Source: JAPPHY01 sp034423135 (GTDB taxonomy: Bacteria; Chloroflexota; Dehalococcoidia; Lucifugimonadales; UBA2985). From it: DNA of 64,000 bases. Every line of letters begins with the position of its first letter. The first letter of the stretch is position 1. Where the stretch lies: the NCBI GenBank assembly GCA_034423135.1, contig DAOUJC010000022.1, positions 1-64,000 on the forward strand, in the 5' to 3' direction. Position numbers and translations under genes: made by a program. The notes under the pieces were generated by a model. That model made no database searches, was not told where the DNA came from, and was given only the letters and a program-made list of their open reading frames with translations. This document shows, in pieces, positions 41,505-50,152 of the stretch.

Positions 41505-42563
41505 ATGGTGAATCATTGGTGGTATCGCCTGGCGATAGCTCCACTCGCCGGGCTGGGAGGATGGTGGCTGGCAATACTTGCAGGGAGCCTGACCAACAGC
41601 GTGTGGTCTCCAATCTGGGGCGTCGGTGGCGTGGCGACCGGGGCATTCGTCGGAATACTAGTTGCTCCTTATATTGTCCCCCTGGTTCTGGTGCCATTCG
41701 CCCCGCTAGGCAGGTCCGTCTCAAGCATCTCGTTCTCCACGCTGGTATCCGGCACGGCCGGCCTCGTGGTGGGCCTCACCATCGCGGCGCTCCTCTCGGT
41801 GCCCATCTCACGCCTGCCGGAGTGGCCGGGCGTGGTCGTTCCCGTGGCTCTCACAGTAGTCCTGGGCCTCGCGGGCCTGGCAGTTGGAGTGGCCCGGGAG
41901 CGCGACGTCTCCCACCTCTTGCCTGAGCGAGCGCGCCGCGCCGAGGGTTCCGGCAGGGCCGCGTCCAGCGGACGGGTCCTTATGGACACCAGCGCCATCA
42001 TCGACGGAAGGATCGCGGACATCAGCAAGACCGGTTTCGTGCAGGGAACGATGGTCATTCCCCGCTTCATCCTGGACGAGCTCAGGCACGTCGCCGACTC
42101 CAGCGACTCGCTCAAGCGGGCCCGCGGTCGGCGCGGCCTGGAGATTCTGAACAAGCTGCGCAACGAGGCAGAGATTCCTATCCAGATCATGGACGTGGAC
42201 TACCACGACGGCTCGGAGGTGGACGGCAAGCTGGTCCGGCTGGCCAGGAACCTCAACGCGCAGATCATGACCACGGACTTCAACCTCAACCGAGTCGCAG
42301 AGCTCCAGGGCGTGCGCGTCCTCAACGTCAACGAGCTGGCAAACGCCCTCAAGCCCGTGGTGCTTCCCGGTGAGGAGATGATGGTGCGCATCATCCAGGA
42401 GGGCAAGGAGTCCGGCCAGGGCGTGGGCTTCCTGGACGATGGCACAATGGTGGTGGTGGAAGGCGGGAGGAAGCACATCAATACCCACCTGGACGTGTCC
42501 ATAACCCGCGTCCTCCAGACCGCAGCCGGTCGCATCATATTCGCGCAGCCGCAGGCGGGCTAG
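41505..42563 (+). CDS. PIN/TRAM-domain membrane protein (YacL-like)
   Basis: 352 residues. Four N-terminal membrane segments (~5-125), a PIN nuclease domain (~150-265) with VLMDTSAIIDGRI, FILDELRHVAD and IMTTDFNLNRVAE supplying the acidic residues, and a C-terminal TRAM RNA-binding domain (GQGVGFLDDGTMVVVEGGR). Bacillus YacL has this layout and likewise precedes ispD and ispF. Start at 41505 after AAGGAGGAAGGAG; an in-frame GTG at 41478 is the alternative. Confidence 0.9.
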   Translation: MVNHWWYRLAIAPLAGLGGWWLAILAGSLTNSVWSPIWGVGGVATGAFVGILVAPYIVPLVLVPFAPLGRSVSSISFSTLVSGTAGLVVGLTIAALLSVPISRLPEWPGVVVPVALTVVLGLAGLAVGVARERDVSHLLPERARRAEGSGRAASSGRVLMDTSAIIDGRIADISKTGFVQGTMVIPRFILDELRHVADSSDSLKRARGRRGLEILNKLRNEAEIPIQIMDVDYHDGSEVDGKLVRLARNLNAQIMTTDFNLNRVAELQGVRVLNVNELANALKPVVLPGEEMMVRIIQEGKESGQGVGFLDDGTMVVVEGGRKHINTHLDVSITRVLQTAAGRIIFAQPQAG

Positions 42564-42565
42564 CC

Positions 42566-43342
42566 GTGGCTACGGGCCGCGCCGGGCCGCCCGCGGGCGC
42601 AGCCGATGCCGCCCGCGCAGGCGTGGTCATCGTGGCCGCAGGCAGCGGCCGCCGCATGGCCGGCGACGACGGCCTACCGGTCGACAAGGTGTTCCTGCCG
42701 CTGTTGGGCCGGCCCCTGCTCGCACACACGGTCTCTGCGTTCGAGGCGTGCCCTGCGGTAACCGAGATCGTCCTTGTGCTGGGCGAGCACAACATCGAGA
42801 AGGGGCGCGAGCTGGCCGACCGTGAGAGTTGGAGCAAGCTGACGCACATCTGCCTTGGCGGCGAGCGGCGGCAGGACTCGGTGAAAGCGGGCATCGAGCG
42901 TCTCAAACGCTGCGAGTGGGTCATGGTCCACGACGGCGCAAGGCCATGCGTAACCGCGGAGATCGTGGAGGCCGGCTTGGCATGCGCACGGGAGACCGGC
43001 GCAGCCGTTCCGGTCGTCCCGCTCAGCGACACCGTAAAGCGCCTGGACACGCATGGCTCCATAGTGGAGACGCCTCCTAGAAGCGAGCTGTGGGCCGTGC
43101 AGACGCCGCAGGTCTTCCGAGCCGACCTGCTCCGCCACGCCTACAACCTCAGCCTGGACGGCGCCACGGACGATGCTTCGCTGGTGGAGCGTATGGGACG
43201 CGCGGTGGGCACGTTCCCCGGCTCGACGGAGAACATCAAGGTGACCACGCAGGTCGATATGCTGCTGGCGGAGGCAATACTCTCGGCCCGGACCGGCGCC
43301 TCAGCCCGCTCCTCAAATGCCGCGGCACGGAGCAACGCTTGA
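42566..43342 (+). CDS. ispD: 2-C-methyl-D-erythritol 4-phosphate cytidylyltransferase
   Basis: 258 residues. GVVIVAAGSGRRM (nucleotide-binding loop), KVFLPLLGRPLLAHTV, VMVHDGARPCV and ELWAVQTPQVFRADLL. It makes CDP-methylerythritol in the MEP isoprenoid pathway. GTG start 3 nt after the PIN/TRAM stop. The first ~18 residues and the last ~20 (Ala/Ser-rich) are extra to the fold. Confidence 0.94.
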   Translation: MATGRAGPPAGAADAARAGVVIVAAGSGRRMAGDDGLPVDKVFLPLLGRPLLAHTVSAFEACPAVTEIVLVLGEHNIEKGRELADRESWSKLTHICLGGERRQDSVKAGIERLKRCEWVMVHDGARPCVTAEIVEAGLACARETGAAVPVVPLSDTVKRLDTHGSIVETPPRSELWAVQTPQVFRADLLRHAYNLSLDGATDDASLVERMGRAVGTFPGSTENIKVTTQVDMLLAEAILSARTGASARSSNAAARSNA

Positions 43343-43821
43343 GCGTCCGCACGGGCATCGGACTGGACGCGCACAGGCTGGAGCAGGGCGTGCCTCTGTG
43401 GCTCGGCGGCGTGCGCATCGACTACCATTCCGGCCTGGCAGGCCACAGCGACGGCGACTCGTTGATCCACGCAATAGTGGACGCCATGCTGGGCGCCGCA
43501 GCCCTCGGCGACATCGGCGCGCACTTCCCGTCCAGCGACGAGCGCTTCCGCGGCGCGTCCAGCCTCATATTCCTGGCACACGCAGCACAGCTCCTCGCGA
43601 ATCAAGGGTGGCGTGTGTCAAACCTCGATGCTACAATAATCGCCGAACGCCCAAGGCTGGCGCCCTACTCCAGGAGCATGCGTGAGACCATCGCCGGCTG
43701 CCTGGGACTGACACCTGAGCAGGTGAGCGTGAAGAGCACAACCACGGACGGCATGGGATTCGCAGGCCGCGGCGAAGGCATCGCAGTTCTGGCCATCGCC
43801 ACAATCGAGGACGGCGCATGA
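43339..43821 (+). CDS. ispF: 2-C-methyl-D-erythritol 2,4-cyclodiphosphate synthase
   Basis: 160 residues. GIGLDAHRL (zinc ligands Asp10, His12), GHSDGDSLIHAIVDAMLGAA, GDIGAHFPSSDERF and KSTTTDGMGFAGRGEG. It cyclises the IspE product in the MEP pathway. The TTG start overlaps the ispD stop (TTGA) with GGAGC upstream; the family N terminus begins here. Its stop overlaps the cysS ATG as ATGA. Confidence 0.94.
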   Translation: MSVRTGIGLDAHRLEQGVPLWLGGVRIDYHSGLAGHSDGDSLIHAIVDAMLGAAALGDIGAHFPSSDERFRGASSLIFLAHAAQLLANQGWRVSNLDATIIAERPRLAPYSRSMRETIAGCLGLTPEQVSVKSTTTDGMGFAGRGEGIAVLAIATIEDGA

Positions 43822-45200
43822 GACTCTACGACACGCTGTCCGGCGAGAAGCGTGAGTTCATACCTCGCTCGGACGAAGTCACGATGTACGTCTGCGGCCC
43901 CAACCTGTACGGCCCCTGCCACATCGGCCACGCGCTCTCCTACCTCTTCTTCGATGTGCTGCGCCGCTACCTCGAATACCGTGGACACAAGGTGCGCCAG
44001 ATCCAGAACTTCACTGACATCGAGGACCGCATAATTCAGGTGGCGCAGGACGACGGCACCACCATCGGCGCTCTCTCAGAGCAGTACATCGCCCGGTTTC
44101 TGGAGGAGATGGAGGCGCTGGGCGTGCAGCCCGCCCACGAGTACCCGCGAGCAACTGACTACATCGAGCGCATGACCGAGATCATCACCGACCTCATCGA
44201 CCGGGGTCACGCCTACGAGGTGGAGGGCGACGTCTACTTCAGGGTTCGAGGCTTCGAGAGCTACGGCCGCCTCTCGCGGCGACCGATGGAGGAGATGCGG
44301 GCAGGCTCACGCATAGATATAGACCCTCGCAAGGAAGACCCCATGGACTTCGCCCTGTGGAAGGCATCCAAGGAGGGCGAGCCTTCATGGCCCACGCCAT
44401 GGGGCCCCGGACGCCCCGGCTGGCACATCGAGTGCACCGCCATGTCGCTCAGCCTGCTCGGCGAACAGATAGACATCCACGGCGGCGGGCAGGACGTCAT
44501 CTTCCCCCACCACGAGAACGAGATAGCCCAGTCGGAGACGTACACCGGCCTCTCGCCTTTCGTCCAGTTCTGGGTGCACAACGGGCTGCTCCGCCTCTCC
44601 GAGGACGACACCGAGAAGATGTCGCGCCACGTCGGCAACTTCATAAGCTGCCGCGACGCCCTCGCCCAGCACAACCCGGACACGCTCCGCCTCTACTTCT
44701 TCTCGTCCCACTACCGCAGCCCGCTCACCTTCTCCGACGAAGGCGTGGCAGCGGCGGACAGAGCGCTGGAGCGGCTCCGCAACGCACTCCGACCCGCGCC
44801 AGAGGCTGACGGCGCCGATTCTGTGGACGCGTCCGCGTTCCGCGACCGCTTCATCGCCGCCATGGACGACGACCTCAACACGCCCCAGGCTCTCGCCGCC
44901 ATGTTCGATATGGCGCGCGAGATCAACCGGCGTCGGGAAGCGGGAAACTCCGTGAGCAGCGCTCAGACAACCCTCCGCGAGCTGGCCTCCGTGCTCGGCC
45001 TGACCATGCGTGAACCGGCGGGCGAGGATCGCAACGACGCCCACCCGTTCATCGACCTGCTGGTGCAGACCCGCGAGCGGCTGCGCGCAGAACGCAACTT
45101 CCAACTGGGCGACTCCATACGAACCCAGCTGGATGAGCTGGGAGTGTCCCTGGAGGACACGCCGGATGGCACAAAGTGGCGATTCAAGAGCCTCCGTTAG
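43818..45200 (+). CDS. cysS: Cysteinyl-tRNA synthetase
   Basis: 460 residues. HIGH motif HIGH-AL at 35-38, zinc ligands in MYVCGPN and WHIECTAMS, IDIHGGGQDVIFPHHENEIA. The second signature reads EKMSRHVGN rather than KMSKS-LGN, keeping the first Lys. Charges tRNA-Cys. The ispD-ispF-cysS row is common in Firmicutes and Dehalococcoidia. Confidence 0.95.
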   Translation: MRLYDTLSGEKREFIPRSDEVTMYVCGPNLYGPCHIGHALSYLFFDVLRRYLEYRGHKVRQIQNFTDIEDRIIQVAQDDGTTIGALSEQYIARFLEEMEALGVQPAHEYPRATDYIERMTEIITDLIDRGHAYEVEGDVYFRVRGFESYGRLSRRPMEEMRAGSRIDIDPRKEDPMDFALWKASKEGEPSWPTPWGPGRPGWHIECTAMSLSLLGEQIDIHGGGQDVIFPHHENEIAQSETYTGLSPFVQFWVHNGLLRLSEDDTEKMSRHVGNFISCRDALAQHNPDTLRLYFFSSHYRSPLTFSDEGVAAADRALERLRNALRPAPEADGADSVDASAFRDRFIAAMDDDLNTPQALAAMFDMAREINRRREAGNSVSSAQTTLRELASVLGLTMREPAGEDRNDAHPFIDLLVQTRERLRAERNFQLGDSIRTQLDELGVSLEDTPDGTKWRFKSLR

Positions 45201-45225
45201 CCCGCCCTCGCACGGCCTGTCAGTC

Positions 45226-46680
45226 ATGAGCAGCCCACCGCAGGACGCCGCGTCCGTCCACACACCCGTGGTTGAGGCGATCGGCGGGATCGTAGGGGCT
45301 GAGAACGTGCTGGTGGACGGCCCCTCGCTCAACTACTACTCCGTGGACGCACTTGGCCGGTGGCGAGGCGGCGCGCCGGACCCGCAGGCGCCGCGGGTTT
45401 TTGCCGTTGCGCGTCCAGGCTCCACCGCGCAGGTCGCGGAGCTTGTGAAGCTGGCAAACCGGGAGGGCTTCGCCCTGGTGCCCTTCGGCGGCGGCACAGG
45501 AGTCGCAGGCGCCATCACGCCACTGCAGGGCGGCGTTGCCGTGGACATGTGCCGCATGAACCGCATCCTCAGCGTGGACGCCGCGGCTCGGACGGCCACC
45601 GCGGAGGCAGGCGTGGTGCTGAGCGACCTGAACGATGCGTTGGCCCGCGACGGTCTATTCATAGGACACGATCCGTATTCGGTGCCGATTGCCACCATCG
45701 GAGGCACAATATCCACCAACGGCGTCGGATATCGCGCCGCACGGTACGGCTCAATGGGCGAGCAGGTGCTGGGGCTGGAGGTGGTGCTGCCGACGGGCGA
45801 CACCATACGCACACGCGCCGTGCCCAAGACCTCGGCTGGGCCGGCGCTCCACCACCTGTTCATCGGCGCGGAGGGTGTCTTCGGCGTCATCACGCAGGCC
45901 ACGCTCAGGGTGTTCCGCGAACCGGAGGCGCGCGAGTTTCGATGCTTCGACTTTCCGACTTTCGAGGACGGCTACAACGCCATGCTGGAGATGTTCGCCA
46001 TCGGTCTACGGCCTGCGCTCGTTGACCTCACCGAGGAACCGGACGACTCGCGAGTCGGCGCTCCTAGCCGCACTCCGCTGTTCAAGACCTGGCTGTACAT
46101 GGTGTTCGAAGGGTACGCGGAGGAGGTGGAGGCTCAGGTAGCCCGCGCCGCGCGCATTTGCAGTGCCTGCCGCGGCAGCGACATCGGCCCTGAGCCTGCG
46201 CTTGAGTACTGGGCCAGACGCCACGACTCGGCCTACCGCTACAAGGAGCGGTTCCTGGACGCGCCCGTGCAGGTGCGCCCTGCAAGCAGGGGTTGGCCCC
46301 GCACCAGCGCCTACCCGCATGTCGCCATTCCGGCCTCGTGCGTGCCGGAGTACCGCCGCCGATGCCAGCAGATCGCCGACCGCGCCGGGCTCCAGATTCG
46401 CGAGTACGCACTGTGGACACAGCCTGAGCTGTTCTCCGTGGTGCTGGTGGACGTCGGCCTCGAAGAGAACGGAACCGGTGGCAGGCTCGACGAGGCGGTC
46501 GACGAGGTGCTGTCGCTGGCGCAGGACATGGGTGGCTCGATGGAGTACGTGCACGGCGTCGGCACGAGGCTGTCGCACCTCATGGGCCGCGAGCTCGGCG
46601 ACGGGATGCACACGCTGCGGGAGCTCAAGCGCGTCCTGGACCCTCGCGGCATAATGAACCCTGGAAGACTGGGGCTTTAG
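45226..46680 (+). CDS. FAD-linked oxidase, GlcD / D-2-hydroxyacid dehydrogenase type
   Basis: 484 residues. FAD-binding PCMH/VAO domain (~45-225) with PFGGGTGVAGAITPLQGGVA, IGHDPYSVPIATIGGTISTN and GVGYRAARYGSMGEQVLGLE, then the FAD-oxidase C-terminal domain ending HTLRELKRVLDPRGIMNPGR. It probably oxidises a 2-hydroxyacid such as glycolate or D-lactate; the substrate is not fixed by the sequence. Ends without a separate Fe-S subunit gene. SAR202-group Chloroflexota are known for many flavin oxidases. Confidence 0.85.
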   Translation: MSSPPQDAASVHTPVVEAIGGIVGAENVLVDGPSLNYYSVDALGRWRGGAPDPQAPRVFAVARPGSTAQVAELVKLANREGFALVPFGGGTGVAGAITPLQGGVAVDMCRMNRILSVDAAARTATAEAGVVLSDLNDALARDGLFIGHDPYSVPIATIGGTISTNGVGYRAARYGSMGEQVLGLEVVLPTGDTIRTRAVPKTSAGPALHHLFIGAEGVFGVITQATLRVFREPEAREFRCFDFPTFEDGYNAMLEMFAIGLRPALVDLTEEPDDSRVGAPSRTPLFKTWLYMVFEGYAEEVEAQVARAARICSACRGSDIGPEPALEYWARRHDSAYRYKERFLDAPVQVRPASRGWPRTSAYPHVAIPASCVPEYRRRCQQIADRAGLQIREYALWTQPELFSVVLVDVGLEENGTGGRLDEAVDEVLSLAQDMGGSMEYVHGVGTRLSHLMGRELGDGMHTLRELKRVLDPRGIMNPGRLGL

Positions 46681-46689
46681 GAGGCACTC

Positions 46690-46926
46690 ATGGGCTCACT
46701 GGTCCAGAAGCTTGCGGCCTTTCTGATAATCAGCGGCGCACTTGTCATTGTGGGCTATGGCGCCTACAACATCTTTCCTGCGCTGGTCGGCGCGGATGAC
46801 ATACCGCTGATCATCAGGCTGGCTGTTACCGCCATCGCAATCGGCTTTACGATACTCTTTTGCTACGTAGTCGTGGACAGGATCCGCACGAGCAAGAGCG
46901 AGCGGTTCGAGGAGGTTGACCGATGA
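46690..46926 (+). CDS. Small two-helix membrane protein of unknown function
   Basis: 78 residues. Two membrane segments (LAAFLIISGALVIVGYGAY and LAVTAIAIGFTILFCYVVV) then a charged cytoplasmic end (RIRTSKSERFEEVDR). GGAGG precedes the ATG. Its stop overlaps the start of the YbjQ-like gene (ATGA), so the two are translated together and may act together. Confidence 0.7.
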   Translation: MGSLVQKLAAFLIISGALVIVGYGAYNIFPALVGADDIPLIIRLAVTAIAIGFTILFCYVVVDRIRTSKSERFEEVDR

Positions 46927-47252
46927 TTCTGGTGAGCACCGACGATATCGAGGGCGAGAGCATCGAGCGGGTGCTTGGCCTGGTGAGAGGAAGCACCGTC
47001 CGCGCAAGGCACGTGGGGCGGGACATCATGGCCGGGCTGCGCAACGTTGTTGGAGGAGAGATCGAGGAGTACACGAGGCTGCTCTCCGAGGCCCGTCAGA
47101 TGGCTGTCAGCCGGATGACGCGTGAGGCGGAGGAGATGGGCGCGAATGCCATTGTAGGCGTGCGATTCATGACCTCGGCAATCATGGGCGGCGCGTCGGA
47201 GATACTGGTCTACGGCACGGCAGTGGTGCTGACTGAGAGGGCGGCGGAATAG
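46923..47252 (+). CDS. YbjQ/UPF0145 family protein
   Basis: 109 residues. VSTDDIEGESIERVLGLVRG, IEEYTRLLSEARQMAVSRM and ANAIVGVRFMTSAIMGGASE, typical of the pentameric YbjQ fold sometimes called a heavy-metal-binding domain. Function unproven in any organism. Coupled to the preceding membrane protein. Confidence 0.85.
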   Translation: MILVSTDDIEGESIERVLGLVRGSTVRARHVGRDIMAGLRNVVGGEIEEYTRLLSEARQMAVSRMTREAEEMGANAIVGVRFMTSAIMGGASEILVYGTAVVLTERAAE

Positions 47253-47266
47253 GCCGGGGGAGACCC

Positions 47267-47416
47267 GCCCGCTCACTTGGTTCGACGGGGCTCACCATGA
47301 GCGGGCTACCGTGTCCAGTCCACTCGCCCTGAGCGTGTCGAAGGGAATGAGCGGACGGCAGTAGCATACCAGTGCCCGCTCAAATGCTTCGACGGGGCTC
47401 ACGATGAGCGGGCTAC
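47267..47416. repeat. Dispersed palindromic repeat, family B (copies 3 and 4)
   Basis: Two units in tandem: CCCGCTCACTTGGTTCGACG...CCATGAGCGGG with its GAGCGTGTCGAAGG partner half (47267-47359), then CCCGCTCAAATGCTTCGACG...CGATGAGCGGG (47374-47412). It fills the gap between two convergent genes and could terminate both. Confidence 0.75.
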
Positions 47417-47420
47417 CTTC

Positions 47421-47462
47421 CAGTCACCCCCATCCAACCTTCCCCCATCAAGGGGGAAGGCT
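47421..47462. repeat. Dispersed repeat, family C (copy 1)
   Basis: CACCCCCATCCAACCTTCCC with CCATCAAGGGGGAAGG: arms CTTCCCCC/GGGGGAAG form a hairpin. Related copies at 62674-62720 and 62833-62880. Confidence 0.6.
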
Positions 47463-47476
47463 CTTGCGCCGCCCCC

Positions 47477-48298
47477 CTACAGCGTAACCACCACGGACTC
47501 CCCAACGCCCACGCCCAGCGCATCGGCGGCGCTGCCGTCACGCGCTGCAATCTCCAGGCTGCCGCCGCTGCCGGTGATCGCCAGTAGCTCGCCGCCCTCA
47601 GCGTAGGAGCGGCTGATCCCGCGAACGCGGCTACCGCCCACCGTCACCCCCACGTCTCGCCCCGCGATGGCCGCTCCTTCAATCGTCGTCACCAGGTTGC
47701 CGAACCTGTCCACGTGCGCCACGTGTCCTGCAATCTCATCGCCGCGCCGGCGCGGATGCGGGATGCTGAGGCACGTCAACGACTCGACAGGTTCGCCCAC
47801 ATCCGCAGGCGGCAGGCCCAGCGACAGGTGGGCCGCCACGGGCGAGAACACGTCCCTTCCGTGGAACGTGTCGCTGACCGGCTTGCGCCACAGCGCCTCG
47901 TTGGAGAGCCGGTAGGCGGCGCACCCGGCGGGCACGGGCATCGACACGGCCTGCAGGAAGCCTGCGTCGGCGATGGCCCCCTCGTACTCCGTCGCCTCCC
48001 TCACCGCGTAGGTGAGCAGGCCGTTGTCCGGCGCCAGGAAACGGCCCTCCATCGTCACCAGGAGGACAGCGCTGCGGTCGCTGCCCACGCCCGGATCGAC
48101 GACTGCTACGTGCACTGCGTCCGGCGCGAATACCCTGAACGCGCGGCCAAGCACCACCGCTGCCTCCGCGACGGCCTGCGGCGCCACCTCGTGCGTGATA
48201 TCGACGATAGTGGCCCGCGGATTCAGGCGGAGGATGACCGCCTTCATCTCCGCGACGTAGGAATCGCGCGTTCCGAAGTCGGTGAGGAGGGTGATCAC
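47477..48298 (-). CDS. S-adenosyl-L-methionine hydrolase (adenosine-forming), DUF62
   Basis: 273 residues of the fluorinase-like superfamily. MITLLTDFGTRDSYVAEMKA, ADPGVGS-like VVDPGVGSDR, FLAPDNGLLTYAV and TFHGRDVFSPVAAHLS, with RFGNLVTT in the C-terminal domain. Members use water/hydroxide to split SAM to adenosine and methionine. GTG start after GGAGAGG. Third gene of a gatB-secG row. Confidence 0.9.
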   Translation of the reverse strand: MITLLTDFGTRDSYVAEMKAVILRLNPRATIVDITHEVAPQAVAEAAVVLGRAFRVFAPDAVHVAVVDPGVGSDRSAVLLVTMEGRFLAPDNGLLTYAVREATEYEGAIADAGFLQAVSMPVPAGCAAYRLSNEALWRKPVSDTFHGRDVFSPVAAHLSLGLPPADVGEPVESLTCLSIPHPRRRGDEIAGHVAHVDRFGNLVTTIEGAAIAGRDVGVTVGGSRVRGISRSYAEGGELLAITGSGGSLEIAARDGSAADALGVGVGESVVVTL

Positions 48299-48327
48299 GG
48301 GGTGGCCTCTCCAGCGGCCGCGGGCGC

Positions 48328-48555
48328 TCAGAATATGAACGGGGGTCGCACGGCGCTGAGAATCGCCAGAAGCGTGAACACGACCGCCAGCGCGATCGTG
48401 AGCTGGAACAGCGTCTTCTCCACTCCGCGGCGCGTGCGGAACGAAGCCTGCGCCGTACCGAAGAATCCCGAACCCTGACCCCTGACCTGAATCAGGATGA
48501 TGGCCACCAGAAGTATGGAAACCAGTATAGTTGCGGTCTGAAAGAATGCGTCCAT
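48328..48555 (-). CDS. secG: Preprotein translocase subunit SecG
   Basis: 75 residues. Two membrane helices flank the conserved loop with GQGSGFFGTAQASFRTRRGV. Accessory subunit of SecYEG. Its ATG overlaps the gatB stop by one nt. Confidence 0.92.
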   Translation of the reverse strand: MDAFFQTATILVSILLVAIILIQVRGQGSGFFGTAQASFRTRRGVEKTLFQLTIALAVVFTLLAILSAVRPPFIF

Positions 48556-50045
48556 TATCCCTTAGCTCCGGCCTTCAGGTTCTCCTCCAGGAGTCTGGTC
48601 ACGGATGCGGGGTTGGCCCTGCCCCGCGTCTCCTTCATCACCTGACCCAAGAGGAACTTGATTGCGGTCTCCTTGCCTCCAAGGTAGTCCTGCACAGCCT
48701 GCTCGTTGCTGCGAATTACCATGTCCACAGCCTCGATCAGCTGCGCGTCGTCGTTCAGCCGCGTAAGTCCCTGCTCCTCGGCGATGACCATCGCGCCGCG
48801 TCCCGACCTGAACATCTCCTCGAACACGGCCTTGGCCGCCGGGCCGCTGATCACGCCCGAGTCGATCAGGTCGGTGAAGTCGCGCAGGGCCTGCGCACTG
48901 ATCAGCGACTCCTCAAGCTCAATGCCGGATGCGTTGAGCAGGCCGGCCATGTCGCCCATCATCCAGTTGGCGATCGCCTTGGCCTTGGCGGACAGAGAGT
49001 CCTGCCTTGAACCGCCCGCGCCCAGGCTCTCCTCGAAGTAGTCCGCCGTATTCTTCGTGGCGGTCAGCAGGCCCGCATCGTACGCGGACAGGCCGTACTC
49101 GCTCACGAACCGGTCGCGGCGCGCGCCCGGCAGCTCCGGCAGGCACGACTTCAGATCCTCCACCCACTCCCGGCTGACCGACAGTGGCGGCAGGTCCGGC
49201 TCCGGGAAATAGCGGTAGTCGTGCGCGAACTCCTTGGTGCGCTGCGGCATGGTCACGCCGCGCTCCTCAACCCAGCCACGGGTCTCCTGCACGACGCGAC
49301 CGCCCTCCTCGACTACCCTCGTCTGCCGCTCCACCTCATACTCCAAGGCGCGAAAGACGGCGCGTAGGCTGTTCATGTTCTTGATCTCGGTGCGAGTGAA
49401 CAGCTCGGTGCTGCCCGCGGGGCGAATGCTCACGTTGGCGTCGCACCGGAAGCTGCCGTCCTCCATGTTGCCCGTGGACACGCCCAGGTACTGCAGGATG
49501 GCGCGCAGGTTCATCAGGTACTGCCGCGCCTCCTCCGGCGAGCGCATGTCCGGCTCGCTCACGGTCTCCATTAGCGGTATGCCGGACCGGTTCACGTCGA
49601 CGAGGCTGTAGCCTTCGCCGCCGGCATCCTGGCGGTGCTGCAGCTTGGCCACGTCCTCCTCCAGGTGCACCCGGGCGATCCTGATGCGCTTGCGCTCCCC
49701 GTCCACGTCGATTGTGAGCCAGCCGTCTGAGGCGATGGGCTCGTCGTATTGCGAGATTTGGTAGCCCTTCATCAGGTCCGGGTACGGGTAGTTCTTGCGA
49801 TGGAACTGGGTTGTACCGGCGATGGAGGCGTTGAGAGCGAGGCCGGTCATGATCACGCACTCAACCGCTCGACGGTTGATTACCGGCAGCACTCCGGGCA
49901 GCGCCAGGCACACGGGGCAGACCACGGTGTTGGGCGCGCCCTGCACGTACTCGGCGGGGCAGGCGCAGAACATCTTGCTCATGGTGAGGAGCTGTGCGTG
50001 CACCTCCAGACCGATGACCGTCTCGTATTTCGTTCCGTTGACCAT
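48555..50045 (-). CDS. gatB: Aspartyl/glutamyl-tRNA amidotransferase subunit B
   Basis: 496 residues. YETVIGLEVHAQLLT, MFCACPAEY with CPVCLALPG (zinc Cys), DVNRSGIPLMETVSEPD and the C-terminal YqeY-like tail (FLLGQVMKETRGRANP). Transamidates misacylated Glu-tRNA-Gln/Asp-tRNA-Asn with GatA and GatC, which are elsewhere. Confidence 0.96.
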   Translation of the reverse strand: MVNGTKYETVIGLEVHAQLLTMSKMFCACPAEYVQGAPNTVVCPVCLALPGVLPVINRRAVECVIMTGLALNASIAGTTQFHRKNYPYPDLMKGYQISQYDEPIASDGWLTIDVDGERKRIRIARVHLEEDVAKLQHRQDAGGEGYSLVDVNRSGIPLMETVSEPDMRSPEEARQYLMNLRAILQYLGVSTGNMEDGSFRCDANVSIRPAGSTELFTRTEIKNMNSLRAVFRALEYEVERQTRVVEEGGRVVQETRGWVEERGVTMPQRTKEFAHDYRYFPEPDLPPLSVSREWVEDLKSCLPELPGARRDRFVSEYGLSAYDAGLLTATKNTADYFEESLGAGGSRQDSLSAKAKAIANWMMGDMAGLLNASGIELEESLISAQALRDFTDLIDSGVISGPAAKAVFEEMFRSGRGAMVIAEEQGLTRLNDDAQLIEAVDMVIRSNEQAVQDYLGGKETAIKFLLGQVMKETRGRANPASVTRLLEENLKAGAKG

Positions 50046-50080
50046 GAGCGTTCGAGGCCCTTCGCTTGCGGGCAGGCGCT

Positions 50081-50089
50081 AGTATAGCA
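50081..50089 (-). promoter_or_regulatory. Extended -10 promoter for gatB
   Basis: On the minus strand TGC followed by TATACT, ~35 nt before the gatB ATG. No clear -35. Confidence 0.45.
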
Positions 50090-50152
50090 AGCCTCAATTC
50101 GGCAGGCAAGGAAGCGTGCCCTTCGCGGCGAGGGGGCAGAGGAGCCGCGCCG

